From Ramlibacter lithotrophicus (GTDB taxonomy: Bacteria; Pseudomonadota; Gammaproteobacteria; Burkholderiales; Burkholderiaceae_C), in the NCBI RefSeq assembly GCF_012184415.1, contig NZ_VTOX01000006.1, positions 124,001 through 188,000 on the forward strand: DNA of 64,000 bases. Direction: 5' to 3'. The notes under the pieces are model-generated. The model searched no databases, had not been told where the DNA came from, and saw nothing but the letters and a program-made list of their open reading frames with translations. Positions within the stretch are counted from its first letter, which is position 1, and each line of letters starts with the position of its first letter. Shown piece after piece: positions 1 to 11,513 of the stretch. The position numbers and the translations under genes were made by a program.

Positions 1-1
1 G

Positions 2-415
2 CTGGCACTGTGGTGGCGGCACCAGCGTGCGTGGGCCGCGGCGCTGGTGCTTTGCGTACCGGGCGGCATGCTGCTCAACTACGCCGTGAAGCACGCCTTC
101 CAGCGCGCGCGCCCGGCCTTCGACGAGGCCGCGGCCATCGCCAGCTACAGTTTTCCAAGCGGTCACACCGCGGGCGCCACGCTGTGGTGGGGTTTCATGC
201 TGGTCTGGTTGTTTGCCCATCGCGCCGACGCGGGGACGCGCATCGCGGGCGCGACGCTGGCGGCCGCCATGGTGCTGCTGACGGCGTTGTCGCGCGTGTA
301 CCTGGGCGTGCACTACCTGAGCGACGTGCTGGCGGCGATCGGCGAAGGGGCGGCCTGGCTGGCGCTGTGCTTCCTGGTCCTGGCACGCCGGCCGTGGCGC
401 CGTACGGAATCCTGA
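2..415 (+). CDS. PAP2-family phosphatase, 5'-truncated by window edge
   Basis: The reading frame is open from the first bases, so the N-terminus lies outside the window and 137 codons are visible. All three motifs of the PAP2 (type 2 phosphatidic acid phosphatase) superfamily are present in order: a KHAFQRARP block, PSGHT with the catalytic histidine, and SRVYLGVHYLSD with the second histidine. Hydrophobic segments alternate with these motifs, as in integral membrane lipid phosphatases or undecaprenyl-pyrophosphate phosphatases acting on the periplasmic face. The exact lipid substrate cannot be told from the sequence. The protein ends in a short Arg-rich tail, and the next gene follows about 60 bases downstream. 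Confidence 0.85.
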   Translation: MALWWRHQRAWAAALVLCVPGGMLLNYAVKHAFQRARPAFDEAAAIASYSFPSGHTAGATLWWGFMLVWLFAHRADAGTRIAGATLAAAMVLLTALSRVYLGVHYLSDVLAAIGEGAAWLALCFLVLARRPWRRTES

Positions 416-477
416 ACGCGCGGCATTGTGGCGGGTGCCGGACGGTGCCAGAATTCCCGCCGCTACAGGAGAACACC

Positions 478-864
478 ATGGGGATTCGCATCGTGCGGCT
501 CGGCATGCCGCGCGCGCCCGGCGAAGGCGTGCGCCTCGGGACCGTGCGCCGGCCGCCGCGGGGCGTGCCGAAGTCGGAATTCGCCAGCCGCGACTTCTAC
601 GACAGCTGGCTGCCCAATCTGTCTCCCAGCGCGCCGCTGATGGCGCAGGGGCAGGCCGCCACCGACGACAAGTCGTGGGCGGCGTTCAAGCGCAAGTTCC
701 ACGCGGAGATGAAGCAACCCGAGGCCAGCCACCTGCTGGACGCGCTGGCGGCGCTTTCGCACCAGGCTTCGTTCTCGATGGGCTGCTATTGCGAGGACGA
801 GAATCGCTGCCACCGCTCGGTGCTGCGCGAACTGCTGACGGAGCGCGGCGCGGCCATCGAGTAA
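478..864 (+). CDS. DUF488 family protein
   Basis: A 128-residue soluble protein. The ATG is preceded by AGGAGAA at the right distance; the frame stays open far upstream but nothing there looks like protein. The C-terminal motif CYCEDENRCHRS is the hallmark of DUF488, small proteins with conserved Cys and His whose biochemical role is unknown. The N-terminal half has RLGMPRAPGEG and a Phe/Tyr/Trp-rich stretch (DFYDSWLPNLSP), typical of the YeaO-like branch. It may be a metal- or nucleic-acid-associated protein, but that is only a guess. It converges on the ion channel gene, with one base between the stop codons. Confidence 0.8.
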   Translation: MGIRIVRLGMPRAPGEGVRLGTVRRPPRGVPKSEFASRDFYDSWLPNLSPSAPLMAQGQAATDDKSWAAFKRKFHAEMKQPEASHLLDALAALSHQASFSMGCYCEDENRCHRSVLRELLTERGAAIE

Positions 865-865
865 A

Positions 866-1753
866 TCAGCGGCTCACGTCGGCCGGAATCGAATGGACGC
901 CGGGCACCACGTCGGGCAGCGCGCTGCCGCACTGCTGGCAGAACCTCGCCTCCGGCCCGTAGCCGGCGGCCCCGCACCCGGCGCACTGGCGCGCGCCGAG
1001 CGGCGGCCGGACGTGGCGGCGCACGGTCATCTCCGCCGTGACGATGCCGGTTGGCACCGCCAGGGTGCCCCAGCCCACCAGCATCATGAAGGATGCGATG
1101 AACCGGCCGAGATCGGTTTTCGGCGTGATGTCGCCGAAGCCGACGGTGGTCATGGTGGTGATCGCCCAGTACACCGACGTCGGGATGTCGACGAAGCCGT
1201 TGGCCGGTCCCTCGACGACGTACATGACGGTCCCGACGACCAGGTCGATCATGAGCACGGCGACCAGGAACACGAGAATCTTGCGGCGGCTGGCCAGGAG
1301 CGCGCTGCCCATGTACTGGTACTCGCTGATGTAGGCCGTGAGCTTGAAGATCCGGAAGATGCGCAGCAGCCGCAGGATCCGCACGTCGATCAGTGCGTGC
1401 AGTTCGGGGAAGAACAGCGCGAGCCAGGTCGGCATCACCGCCAGCAGGTCCACGATGCCGAAGAAGCTGCGCGCGTAGCGCCAGCGGTTTTCCACGGTGG
1501 CGAGCCGGGCCAGGTATTCCACCGTGAACAGCAGGGTGAAGAACCACTCGACGCCGACGAAGAAGCGCCGATACTCGACGTGCCAGCCGGCCACGCTGTC
1601 GGCGATCACGACCACGACGCTGACGACGATGGCTGCCACCAGGATCTTGTCGAACAGCCGCCCCGCCGGCGTGTCCGACTCCCAGATCACCCGTGCCAGC
1701 CGCTGGCGCCACGAAGCGGCCTGCCGAACCGGGTCGAATCCCGGGTCTGCCAT
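866..1753 (-). CDS. Voltage-gated-type K+ channel with C-terminal zinc ribbon
   Basis: 295 residues. Six hydrophobic segments are predicted. The fourth is S4-like, with Arg about every third position (residues ~125-145, RILRLLRIFRIFKL). The pore loop carries TTVGFGD, a K+ selectivity filter in which Phe replaces the usual Tyr. This identifies a prokaryotic Kv-type channel subunit in the inner membrane, which should act as a tetramer. Beyond S6 the soluble tail carries a CxxC...CxxC zinc ribbon (CAGC and CQQC, 14 residues apart), an unusual appendage. The gene starts four bases after the stop of the enolase-superfamily gene, so the two are probably co-transcribed. Confidence 0.88.
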   Translation of the reverse strand: MADPGFDPVRQAASWRQRLARVIWESDTPAGRLFDKILVAAIVVSVVVVIADSVAGWHVEYRRFFVGVEWFFTLLFTVEYLARLATVENRWRYARSFFGIVDLLAVMPTWLALFFPELHALIDVRILRLLRIFRIFKLTAYISEYQYMGSALLASRRKILVFLVAVLMIDLVVGTVMYVVEGPANGFVDIPTSVYWAITTMTTVGFGDITPKTDLGRFIASFMMLVGWGTLAVPTGIVTAEMTVRRHVRPPLGARQCAGCGAAGYGPEARFCQQCGSALPDVVPGVHSIPADVSR

Positions 1754-1757
1754 CGCG

Positions 1758-2870
1758 TCAGGCGACCGGACGGCTGAAGCGCTCCCACGCGTCCTGGGTG
1801 GGCGTCGTCCCCGCGCCCGGCTGCTGCGGCAGCCGGAAGCTGCCGTCCACCACCTCCGCCGGTTCGGTGAAGCAGTCCTTGATCCAGGGGATGTACTCGA
1901 GCACCTGGCAGGCCGGATGCGCGTAGCTCAGGTGCACGTGGACCTGGCTCATGTCGCCGGCATGCAGGGCCACCGGCAGCCTGTAGGCGTGCGCCGTCTC
2001 GCACACGCGCATCACCTCGCTGACGCCGCCCATGCGGGTGGAGTCGGGCTGGACCCAGTGCACGGCTTCCTGGTGGAAGAACTCGGAGAAGGCGTCCTGC
2101 GTGTACAGCTGCTCGCCCAGCGCCACCGGGATCCGCGTGGCACGCGCCAGCTGCGCATGGCCCTTGACGTCGTCGTGCCACAGGGGCTCCTCGAACCAGT
2201 ACACGTCGAAGGGCTCGGCGCCGCGGCAGAAACGCAGGCAGGTCGCCAGGTCCCACTTGCCGTTGCCGTCGACGGCCAGCGTGACGTCCGGGCCGATCGC
2301 GCGGCGGACCGCCTCCAGGCGCCGCAGGTCGCGCTCGACGGTGGAGCCCACCTTGATCTTGATGCCGGTGAAGCCCTGGCCCACCGCCCGCTGCGCACCT
2401 TGCACCAGCTTGTCGTCGGCGATGCTGAGCCAGCCGATGTCGGTGTTGTAGGCACGGACGCGATCCCGCACCTGGCCGCCGAGCAGCTTCCACAGCGGCA
2501 CGCCGGCCTGCTTGGCCTTGAGGTCCCACAGCGCCACGTCGACGGCCGCGTGCGCCAGGGTCGTGATGCCGGCGCGGCCGATCCACTGCAGCGCCGGGTT
2601 GCGCGCGATCTTCAGCCACAGCCGCTGGACGTCGGACGCGTCCTCGCCCACCAGCAGCGGCGCGAGGCAGGTCGCGATGCAGCGCGTGATGAGGTGGTCG
2701 CCCGCCAGCTCGGCGTGGGTGCCGGTGAAGCCGTAGCCGGCCAGGCCGTCTTCGGTCTCGATGCGGGCCCCGACCACGCCCCAGTGGGTGATGCTGTGGG
2801 TGCTGTCGGCGATCTGCGAGCCGGTGACCGGCACATGCAGCACGAAAGGTTCTACGGACTTGATCTTCAC
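1758..2870 (-). CDS. Mandelate racemase/muconate lactonizing enzyme family protein
   Basis: 370 residues, GTG start with AGGAAA upstream. It has the enolase-superfamily layout of an N-terminal capping domain and a TIM barrel. Visible active-site elements match the mandelate racemase subgroup: a KIKVG K-x-K motif (~residue 165), metal ligands in VDGNGKW, FEEPLW and LGEQLY, then PDSTRMGG and the His of LHAGD, with a late Glu in LEYIP. Members abstract the alpha proton of carboxylate substrates and act as sugar-acid dehydratases, racemases or epimerases. The substrate cannot be assigned here; the neighbours (channel, flavoprotein) give no pathway. Confidence 0.85.
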   Translation of the reverse strand: MKIKSVEPFVLHVPVTGSQIADSTHSITHWGVVGARIETEDGLAGYGFTGTHAELAGDHLITRCIATCLAPLLVGEDASDVQRLWLKIARNPALQWIGRAGITTLAHAAVDVALWDLKAKQAGVPLWKLLGGQVRDRVRAYNTDIGWLSIADDKLVQGAQRAVGQGFTGIKIKVGSTVERDLRRLEAVRRAIGPDVTLAVDGNGKWDLATCLRFCRGAEPFDVYWFEEPLWHDDVKGHAQLARATRIPVALGEQLYTQDAFSEFFHQEAVHWVQPDSTRMGGVSEVMRVCETAHAYRLPVALHAGDMSQVHVHLSYAHPACQVLEYIPWIKDCFTEPAEVVDGSFRLPQQPGAGTTPTQDAWERFSRPVA

Positions 2871-2922
2871 TTGGGATTTCCTGGGTCGACGGACCAGGCG
2901 ATGGTAGACCAGGCCGGCGCCG

Positions 2923-3816
2923 TCACAGGCTGTTGTGGATCGCGGTGGCGGCGATGGCGGCCTGGCCGGCGGCGACGTTGATCTGGTTCAGGTCCACCGC
3001 CACGTCACCCGCGGCGTAGAGGCCCGGCACGGTCGTCTCGTAATGGTCGGACACTTCGAGTTGCCCGTCCGCACGGCACTGCGCGCCCATGCCCGTCGCG
3101 AGTCCGCATGCATGCACCAGGCCCAGCGCCGGATACAGCACGTCGAACTCCAGCGACTCGCCGTCCGCGAGTTCCACCATGACCTTGCTCGTGCCGCAGC
3201 GGATCTCGCGCGGGGCGCGGTCCTCGATCCGCACGCCGGCCGCCTGCAGCCGGGCAAGCTCGGCGGCGGCGACGTGCTGCCGAGACTCCATGGCGAGCCA
3301 GGTCACCTCGTTGTCGAACCCGGCAACGAACACCGACTCGCGCACGCCGTGCTTCGCCCGCCCCAGCACCGCGACCCGCTGGCCTTGGGTTTCATAGCCG
3401 TCGCAGACCGGGCAGTAGCGCACCACCCCGGCCTGGAGCGCCGGCGCCAGCCCCGGGATGTCGGGCTCGACGTCGCGCGCGCCGGTGGCGAGCAGCACGC
3501 GCCGGGCGCGCACCGTGCGCGACCCGGCCACGGCTTCGAAGCCGCCGTCCTCGTGGCGCCGCAGGCCCTCGACCCGGCCCATCTCCAGCACCGTGCCGTA
3601 GCGGCCGGCGTGCACCCGCATGCGCTCCAGCAGCTCCGGCCCGGCGATGCCGTCCGGAAAGCCCAGGACGTTGCGCGTCTTCGGAATCCGGACCACGCGG
3701 CTGCCGCCGTCGTCGATCAGCACCGAGCGGCGCCGGTAGCGTCCGAGGTAGACGGCGGCGGTGAGCCCCGCGGCGCCGCCGCCGATCACGAGGCAGTCGA
3801 AGATCTCCGAGTTCAA
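2923..3816 (-). CDS. Thioredoxin-reductase-like NAD(P)/FAD oxidoreductase
   Basis: 297 residues with a TTG start behind GAAAGGA. The FAD-binding [10 protein letters not shown] lies at residues ~12-21, the central redox motif is CPVCDG (~residue 137), and the C-terminal FAD motif is [18 protein letters not shown]. Length and layout match thioredoxin reductase, but the redox pair is CPVC rather than CATC. The segment where TrxR has its NADPH-binding GxGxxA reads VLGRAKHG, so that fold is degenerate. This resembles stand-alone TrxR-like flavoproteins and disulfide oxidases rather than housekeeping TrxB. Its start lies 15 bases beyond the stop of the upstream DUF2269 gene. Confidence 0.8.
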   Translation of the reverse strand: MNSEIFDCLVIGGGAAGLTAAVYLGRYRRRSVLIDDGGSRVVRIPKTRNVLGFPDGIAGPELLERMRVHAGRYGTVLEMGRVEGLRRHEDGGFEAVAGSRTVRARRVLLATGARDVEPDIPGLAPALQAGVVRYCPVCDGYETQGQRVAVLGRAKHGVRESVFVAGFDNEVTWLAMESRQHVAAAELARLQAAGVRIEDRAPREIRCGTSKVMVELADGESLEFDVLYPALGLVHACGLATGMGAQCRADGQLEVSDHYETTVPGLYAAGDVAVDLNQINVAAGQAAIAATAIHNSL

Positions 3817-3831
3817 TGGTTCCTTTCTTCT

Positions 3832-4308
3832 TCAGCCGGCGAACGGCAGCTGCCTGGCGACCATCAGCCAGAAGATCGCGAGGAACGCGACGAAGGCGAC
3901 CACGCCCAGCCCCGCCCACCAGCCGAAGAACCGCCAGTACGCCGGCGGCAAGCGCGAATTGGCCGACGCGGCCTGGGCGGCGATGTCGCGCAGCCGCAGC
4001 TGGATCCAGACCACCGGCAACCAGCATGCCAGCGCCAGGACGTACAGCGCCAGCGACCAGGCGATCCACGGCGTCGACCAGGACAGGCCGGCCAGGGACA
4101 GCATCCAGAAGCCGCTCAAGGGCTGGAACACGGCCGTGGTTGCGGTGAACACCCAGTCGGTGACGACGACATAGCGGCTGACGGTCGCGACCTTCAGCGA
4201 GTCGCGGCTCATGGTCGCAAGCAGGAGGTAGAAGGCAGAGCCGATCCCGGTGCCGAACAGCATGGTCGACGACAGCACGTGCAGCCACTTGGCGATGAGG
4301 TATTCCAT
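3832..4308 (-). CDS. DUF2269 family integral membrane protein
   Basis: 158 residues with four hydrophobic helices. It opens with MEYLIAKWLHVLSSTMLFGTG, which carries the His and the Gly-rich pattern typical of DUF2269. The family has no established function. The start codon directly abuts the stop of the SDR-DoxX gene upstream. That pairing recurs in proteobacteria and suggests a joint membrane role. Confidence 0.8.
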   Translation of the reverse strand: MEYLIAKWLHVLSSTMLFGTGIGSAFYLLLATMSRDSLKVATVSRYVVVTDWVFTATTAVFQPLSGFWMLSLAGLSWSTPWIAWSLALYVLALACWLPVVWIQLRLRDIAAQAASANSRLPPAYWRFFGWWAGLGVVAFVAFLAIFWLMVARQLPFAG

Positions 4309-5616
4309 TCAGCGCGTCCCCGGCAGGGCCAGTCGCGGCTCCATGGCCCACAGCAGCGCGATCGCCGCCAGCAGTGGCAGGTTCTTGCTGATCGGCCCAT
4401 AGGGATGCAGCCAGTACTCGGGCAGGAACAGCGTGATCAGCGCCGTGTAGCCCAGGATCAGCAGGAGCTGCGCCGCCCACACGGGGCCGCGCCGCCCCGC
4501 CGGCACCAGCAGCGTGGCGAGGCCCAGGGCGAGGTCGAGCGCCGCCGCACCGTACAGGGCGAGCCTGGCCAGCGGCCCTTCGAGCCCGACGCGCGCCAGC
4601 AGCGCCAGGCTGTCGGCGACCGGATACAGGCCCAGCGAAACGATGCCGGTCCAGATCCAGAGCAAGGCCACCGACCAGCGCAGCGCCGGCAGCCACGTGC
4701 CCAGCACGGCCTCGTGCCGCAGCGCATCGGCGCGGTCCGGCTCGACGAAAGCGCTGACTGGTCGGGGTGAACGGCCGAGCAGTTCCGCGAACGGCGCCGC
4801 CGGGGAGGTATTCCCGCGCAGCAACATGCCCGCCGTTTCCCTGTCGAGGAAGCTGCCCGGCACCCGGCCGGCCACGCTGGCGCCCCAGCGAAACAGGCGC
4901 TCGGGCAGGGGCAACACGCGCAGCCCGCTGCGAAACCCGAGCTGTCGCCGCAGCTGCGCGAGGAAGTCGCGCAGCGTCATCGGCTCGGGACCCACGAACG
5001 CGACGGTTTCGCTGCGTGGCGGTGGCGACTGCAGGGCTGCCAGCACGCCGGCCACCACGTCGGCTACGTGCACCGGCTGTACCTGCATCGCGCCGCCGCG
5101 CGGCAGCGCCAGCGCCGGCAGCGCGGCCATGCCGTTGAACATGCTCGCGCTGGCCCCGCCGCCGCCGTAGACCAGCGACGGCTGCACGATCGCCGAGCGC
5201 AGCGGCAACTGCCGCAATGCGTCGTCCGCGGCCCGCTTGGTGAGGTGGTAGCGGCTCTGTGCGCCGGCGTCGGCGCCCAGCGCGGAAATCTGCACGACGA
5301 ACGGCACGCCCGCGCGGTCACAAGCTTCGAACAGCGCAATCGGCGCCTGCGCATGCAAGGCCTGGAAGGTCTGCCCGTCCTGCTCGCGCAGGATGCCGAC
5401 CGCGTTCACCACGGCATCGACGCCGGCCAGGTGCGGCAGCCACCAGTCGGCACCGGGAACCGCCGCGAAGTCGACCGAGAGCGGCTCGCAGCGCGGCTCG
5501 CCGGTCGCGGGACGGGCATGGCGAGAAGCGCAAACCACGGCATGTCCGGCGCGCAGCAACGCGGCGACCAGGGACCGGCCGATGAAGCCGGTGGCGCCGG
5601 TCACGAGAACACGCAC
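4309..5616 (-). CDS. SDR-type NAD(P)-binding protein fused to a DoxX-like membrane domain
   Basis: 435 residues. Residues 1-~290 form an atypical short-chain dehydrogenase domain starting with the Rossmann motif VTGATGFIGRSL, of the NDUFA9/epimerase-like kind that binds NAD(P) but is often not a classical dehydrogenase. Residues ~305-430 contain four hydrophobic helices (ALLWIWTGIVSLGLYP, LALGLATLLVPAG and others) matching the DoxX-like module. The fusion implies a membrane-tethered nucleotide-binding protein with a possible role in redox or quinone-linked processes. It is the first gene of a minus-strand unit with the DUF2269 and flavoprotein genes. Confidence 0.82.
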   Translation of the reverse strand: MRVLVTGATGFIGRSLVAALLRAGHAVVCASRHARPATGEPRCEPLSVDFAAVPGADWWLPHLAGVDAVVNAVGILREQDGQTFQALHAQAPIALFEACDRAGVPFVVQISALGADAGAQSRYHLTKRAADDALRQLPLRSAIVQPSLVYGGGGASASMFNGMAALPALALPRGGAMQVQPVHVADVVAGVLAALQSPPPRSETVAFVGPEPMTLRDFLAQLRRQLGFRSGLRVLPLPERLFRWGASVAGRVPGSFLDRETAGMLLRGNTSPAAPFAELLGRSPRPVSAFVEPDRADALRHEAVLGTWLPALRWSVALLWIWTGIVSLGLYPVADSLALLARVGLEGPLARLALYGAAALDLALGLATLLVPAGRRGPVWAAQLLLILGYTALITLFLPEYWLHPYGPISKNLPLLAAIALLWAMEPRLALPGTR

Positions 5617-5736
5617 GGTGTGCCTTCCTGCATGGTGGTGGCCAGTCTAGCTTCCGAGGCGGGCGGCCGGGCCGGTGCTGTTACGCCTTGAGAGCCTGAG
5701 CCACGCATCGCCGCTCAGCCGCGTAGAGTGGGATCC

Positions 5737-6252
5737 ATGAGCACCTGGAAGCAAGCGCTGCGCGAGGGCGCCATCTCGGGCGCAGTCGCCAGCGTCCTGT
5801 CGACCGTGGTGCTCGTGCTCGCCGGCGCGCGCCAGAACCGGGCGCCGGCCGCGCCCGTGAATGCCATCAGCCACTGGGTCTGGGACCGGCCGGCACTCAC
5901 CGCGGACGGTGCCAGCGCGCGCCACACCCTGGCGGGCTACCTGATCCACCACGCCGCTTCGGTCTGGTGGGCCACCTTGCATGCCAGGGCATGGGGAACC
6001 CGGGCTCGCGCGAAACGTCCCGCTCCGGCGCTGGCCGGGGCCGCCGCCGCCGCGGCGGTCGCCTGCTTCGTCGATCTCGTGGTGACGCCGCGACGGTTCA
6101 CGCCCGGATTCGAGCACCGGCTTTCGCCGGACGCCTTGCTCGGCGTCTATGCCTGCTTCGCGCTCGGGCTGGCACTGGGCAGCATGGCCATGCCGCCGGT
6201 TCCGGAGGAGGAGCGCGAGGACCCGCCGGCGGATGGCGCAGCGGCTGCCTGA
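5737..6252 (+). CDS. Conserved hypothetical membrane protein
   Basis: 171 residues from the ATG at 5737; an in-frame GTG nine bases upstream is less likely. Three to four hydrophobic segments are visible: ISGAVASVLSTVVLVLAG near the N-terminus, a middle segment around the HHAASVWWATLHA stretch, and two near the C-terminus. The sequence PVNAISHWVW followed by conserved-looking His residues gives it the look of a small conserved membrane family, but I cannot name a function. It is a single gene between a divergent gene and a convergent one. Confidence 0.65.
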   Translation: MSTWKQALREGAISGAVASVLSTVVLVLAGARQNRAPAAPVNAISHWVWDRPALTADGASARHTLAGYLIHHAASVWWATLHARAWGTRARAKRPAPALAGAAAAAAVACFVDLVVTPRRFTPGFEHRLSPDALLGVYACFALGLALGSMAMPPVPEEEREDPPADGAAAA

Positions 6253-6273
6253 GCGTCGGCGCGGATCGCGGGA

Positions 6274-7973
<1,700 letters not shown>

Positions 7974-7974
<1 letters not shown>

Positions 7975-9488
7975 CAGGCGGCCGGCTCCTCGCGGTCGCT
8001 CAGCAGCGGCAGGCGACCCTTGTACGACGTGACCCCGCTCAACACGCCTTCGAAATCGGTCAGTGCCTCGCCGACCTGGATGCCCGCGGTACCGAGTCCG
8101 AACTCGCGGATCGTCATTTCGTGGGCGCTGGTGCGGCTCTTGACCACCGAAACCGCCTTCAGCAGGCTGCCGCGTGCCTCGAAGAACCGGAACAGCAGGA
8201 TCGCATCGCTCAGGTAGCTCAGGTCGACGTCGGTGCGCACGTCCCCCAGGACCCCGTGCAGGCCCAGGATCATGATGGTCACGACCCCGCGCCGGTTCAG
8301 GTATCCCAGCAGCTCGTGCATCTGCAGCAGCAGGTGCTTGTCCCCCGACATCGCCTGCAGGTAGGCGTTCAGGCTGTCGATCACCACCATGCGCGCGCCG
8401 CGCTCCTCCACCGCCCCCCGCACCATGTTCGCGAAGGCCCCCGGCGAGACCTCGGCGGGATCGAGCGTGAGCATCTCCAGCTGGCCGCTGTCGAGGTACT
8501 CCTCCACGCCGAGATCCAGCGCCTGCGAGCGGGCGAGCAAGGTCGCCAGGCCCTCGTCGAACAGGTAATACGCCGCCACCTCGCCGCGCTGCAGCGCGGC
8601 GCGCACGCAGGCCACCGCCGTGGTGGTCTTGCCCACGCCCGAGGGCCCGCTGAACAGCGTGTTGCTGCCGCGCGCCAACCCGCCGCCCAGCAGGGCGTCG
8701 AGGGCCTGCGTCCCGGTACTCACCATGGACGTATCCATCGATCGGCGATGCTCGGCCGCGACCAGGCGCGGGTACACGGCCAGCCCCCCGGTGTCCAGGC
8801 TGAAATCGTGGTCACCCCCGCGGAAGCGGATGCCGCGCATCTTCACCACGCGCAGGCGCCGCCGCTCGGGACCGTACTGGTCCACCACCTGTTGCAGCTG
8901 TACCACCCCATGGGCGATGCTGTGCAGTTGCACGTTGTCGTATTCGGCGCTGCGGTCGTCCAGCAGCAGCACGGTGCAGCCGCGACTGGCGAAGAAGCCC
9001 TTCAGGGCCAGCACCTGCCGCCGGTAGCGTAGCGGGTTCTGCGCCAGCAGCCGCATCTCGGACAGGCTGTCGAACACCACCCGTGAAGGCTGGAGGCGCT
9101 CGACGGCGGCCATGACGCCGCGGGTGGTCTCGCCGAGCTCAACCTCGGCCGGGTGCAGGATCGACTGCTCCGAAGCGGGGCTGAGCCCTTCCTCGGTGAC
9201 CAGCTCGAACACCTCCACGCCGTCGAGCGACCAGCCGTGCGACGCGGCCACCGTATGCAGTTCGGCGGCTGTTTCGGACAAGGTGATGTACAGCCCCTTC
9301 TCGCCGGCCTCCACGCCGCGCCGCAGGAACTGCAACCCCAGCGTCGTCTTGCCGGAGCCGGGCGTGCCTTCCACGAGGTACAGGTGATCCGCCGGAAGCC
9401 CGCCTCCCAGGATGTCGTCGAGGCCGGGAATGCCGGTCGACGCCCGCTCCTGTTCCGGAATGTCGATGCTCTTGGGTGCTTGTCTCAT
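7974..9488 (-). CDS. KaiC-like double-domain RecA-fold ATPase
   Basis: 504 residues from the ATG at 9488 (MRQAPKSIDIPEQ). Two consecutive RecA/KaiC domains are seen: Walker A GTPGSGKTT at residues ~41-49 and SGPSGVGKTTT at ~280. Each begins with the family signature (STGIPGLDDILGGG; STGTQALDALLGGG). Non-cyanobacterial KaiC homologues of this size are ATPases and autokinases linked to stress or timing output through partner histidine kinases. The tightly coupled hybrid kinase downstream fits that pattern. No kaiB or kaiA is next to it. The specific role is inferred. Confidence 0.88.
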
Positions 9489-9659
9489 GTCAGTGGATGC
9501 CAACCGTGCATCGTAGAGGTGCCGGCGGCGAAAGGATGTAGTCCGTTTCCGACACATCCTTCCGTGAAACGCTCGTTGTCCGGTGAGTGTCAGCCCCGGC
9601 CGGTACGGAAGGGGCGGCGGGCGCGCCCTGGAACGTTCGTGCTCGTCGCGCGGCGCCCT
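9489..9659. other. Intergenic region upstream of the KaiC-like gene
   Basis: 171 bases between the acyl-CoA ligase stop and the KaiC-like start, both on the minus strand. It presumably carries the promoter of the kaiC-like/kinase operon. I see no convincing terminator with a T-run and no obvious operator. Confidence 0.4.
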
Positions 9660-11372
9660 TCACGCGGGCCTGCGTGCTTCGGCTTCCTGCAAGGTGCGCC
9701 ACATCACCTTGCCGCTGCCGCTCTTGGGCAACGCGTCGGCGAACTCGACGATACGCGGCACCTTGTACACCGCCATGTGATCCCGGCACCAGTCGATCAC
9801 GTCCTGCTCGCTCACCTGGCCGCGATGCCCGGCGCGCAGGACGACCACGGCCTTGACGGTCTCGCCGCGATAGGCGTCGCGGGTGGCGATGACGCAGGCT
9901 TCCTGGATCGCCGGATGCCGGAACATCAGCGCTTCCACCTCCGCCGGCCACACCTTGAAACCCGAGGCGTTGATCATCCGCTTGAGCCGGTCGGTGATGA
10001 AGAAGTAGCCGTCCTGGTCGACGCGGCCGAGGTCGCCGGTGCGGAAGAACTTTCGGCCGTCGAACTCGATGAAGGCGGCGGCGGAGGCCTCCGGCTGCTT
10101 CCAGTAGCCGGAGAACACCATCGGGCCGTGGACGATGATCTCGCCCTGTTCGCCAACCGGCATCTCGTCGCCGGTTTCGGGGTCGATGACCCGCGCATCG
10201 CAACTCATGAACGGAATGCCCAGGCACTGCTGCTTGGGGGCGTCGGGCGGATTGCTGTGGCTGGGCGCCGCGGTCTCCGTGAGTCCGTAGCCTTCCACGT
10301 ACCGCAGCTGGAACTGCTCGAGCAGGCGCTGCGCCACGGCCTGCGGCATGGCCGCCCCGCCGCCGCCGATGTAGGCGAGGCTGGTGAGGTCGTACTGGTC
10401 GAAATTGGGGCTGGCCATCAGGTCGATGACCATGGTCGGGATGTTCGTCCAGGCGGTCACCTGCCAGCGCGAGATCAGACGCCCGGCCAGTTCGCGGTCC
10501 CAGCGCGGCATCACGACCTGGGTCGAGCCGGTGTAGATCGCGTTGTGCATCAGGCTCACCATGCCGGTGATGTGGAACATGGGTACCACCAGCAGCGATA
10601 CCGTCTCGCAGGTCGCGTTGCCCCAGGCGGAACTCGCCACCGCGTTGTGCATGATGGTGCGGTGCAGGTGCATGCATCCCTTGGGCAGGCCCGTCGTTCC
10701 GCTGGTGTACGGCAGCAAGGCAAGGTCGTCGGGGCCGACGTCGAGCGTCGGCGCTGGCGAGTTGCCGGCCAACGCGTCCGCCCACGTCGAGGCGGCGCCG
10801 CCGGCCAGCGCAGGCAGATCGTGGCGCGGCAGCAGCCAGGCGCGCCAGGCCGACGGCAGCGGGTCCGCTTCGGGGGCGTCGGGATCGAAGGCGTCGGTGA
10901 AGTGGGTGACGACCAGGTGCTGCAGCCCCTGCCCCGCCGGCAGTTCGTTGCTGGCGCGCGCCAGTTCGGGCGCCAGGTCGGACGTCGTGATCGCCACCCT
11001 GGCGTCCGGGTCCTGGATGTAGTGCTTCAGCTCCTCGGCCCGGTTCATCGGGTTCACCGGCACCACCACGGCGTTGGCCCGCAGGATGCCGAAGTGCGCG
11101 ATCACCAGTTGCGGGCAGTTCTGCATGTCCAGCAGCACGCGGTCGCCCTTGCGAACCCCCAGCGCATGCAGCCGCGCCGCGATCCGTTCGGCGCTGTCGC
11201 GCACCTCGCGATACGTGAAGACGCGACCGAGGAAGATCAGCGCCGCCCGCTCCGGATAGCGCCGCGCGCTGATGTCCAGGTTGTCCCACAGGGAGGTGGC
11301 AGGCGGGGAGAGGCGGTGCGGCAGGCGCTTGGGCCAGAACTGGTGGTGCGGACGCTTCGGGGCAGTGGACAC
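9660..11372 (-). CDS. Long-chain fatty-acid/acyl-CoA ligase (AMP-binding)
   Basis: 570 residues, GTG start with AGGAG eight bases upstream. Adenylate-forming enzyme motifs appear in order: LPYTSGTTGLPKG (P-loop, ~residue 215), YGLTETAA, GYWKQPEA, RTGDLGRVDQDGY, the hinge DRLKRMINASGFKVWP, and the catalytic Lys in PKSGSGKVMWR near the C-terminus. It activates a carboxylate with ATP and transfers it to CoA. Overall type is a medium/long-chain acyl-CoA synthetase. No signal peptide. It stands alone on its strand, upstream of the KaiC operon and divergent from the glycerophosphodiesterase gene. Confidence 0.9.
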   Translation of the reverse strand: MSTAPKRPHHQFWPKRLPHRLSPPATSLWDNLDISARRYPERAALIFLGRVFTYREVRDSAERIAARLHALGVRKGDRVLLDMQNCPQLVIAHFGILRANAVVVPVNPMNRAEELKHYIQDPDARVAITTSDLAPELARASNELPAGQGLQHLVVTHFTDAFDPDAPEADPLPSAWRAWLLPRHDLPALAGGAASTWADALAGNSPAPTLDVGPDDLALLPYTSGTTGLPKGCMHLHRTIMHNAVASSAWGNATCETVSLLVVPMFHITGMVSLMHNAIYTGSTQVVMPRWDRELAGRLISRWQVTAWTNIPTMVIDLMASPNFDQYDLTSLAYIGGGGAAMPQAVAQRLLEQFQLRYVEGYGLTETAAPSHSNPPDAPKQQCLGIPFMSCDARVIDPETGDEMPVGEQGEIIVHGPMVFSGYWKQPEASAAAFIEFDGRKFFRTGDLGRVDQDGYFFITDRLKRMINASGFKVWPAEVEALMFRHPAIQEACVIATRDAYRGETVKAVVVLRAGHRGQVSEQDVIDWCRDHMAVYKVPRIVEFADALPKSGSGKVMWRTLQEAEARRPA

Positions 11373-11513
11373 GGGTGGGCTCCTGAAGCGGCGAGCCTAG
11401 CGGCGGGGCCGCCCGCAGGCATCGGGAAAGCCCCGGGGGCTTCATTCCGCTGTGCAGGCGCGCCCGGCCGGGATCGCACTGGCGGCGGCGCCGCGTGCCG
11501 GCACAATCGGACG

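Noticed and set aside
9153..11513. Upstream extension of the glycerophosphodiesterase frame
   Set aside because: The protein-like sequence and its signal peptide begin only at the ATG at 11514; the rest is antisense to the acyl-CoA ligase and KaiC genes.
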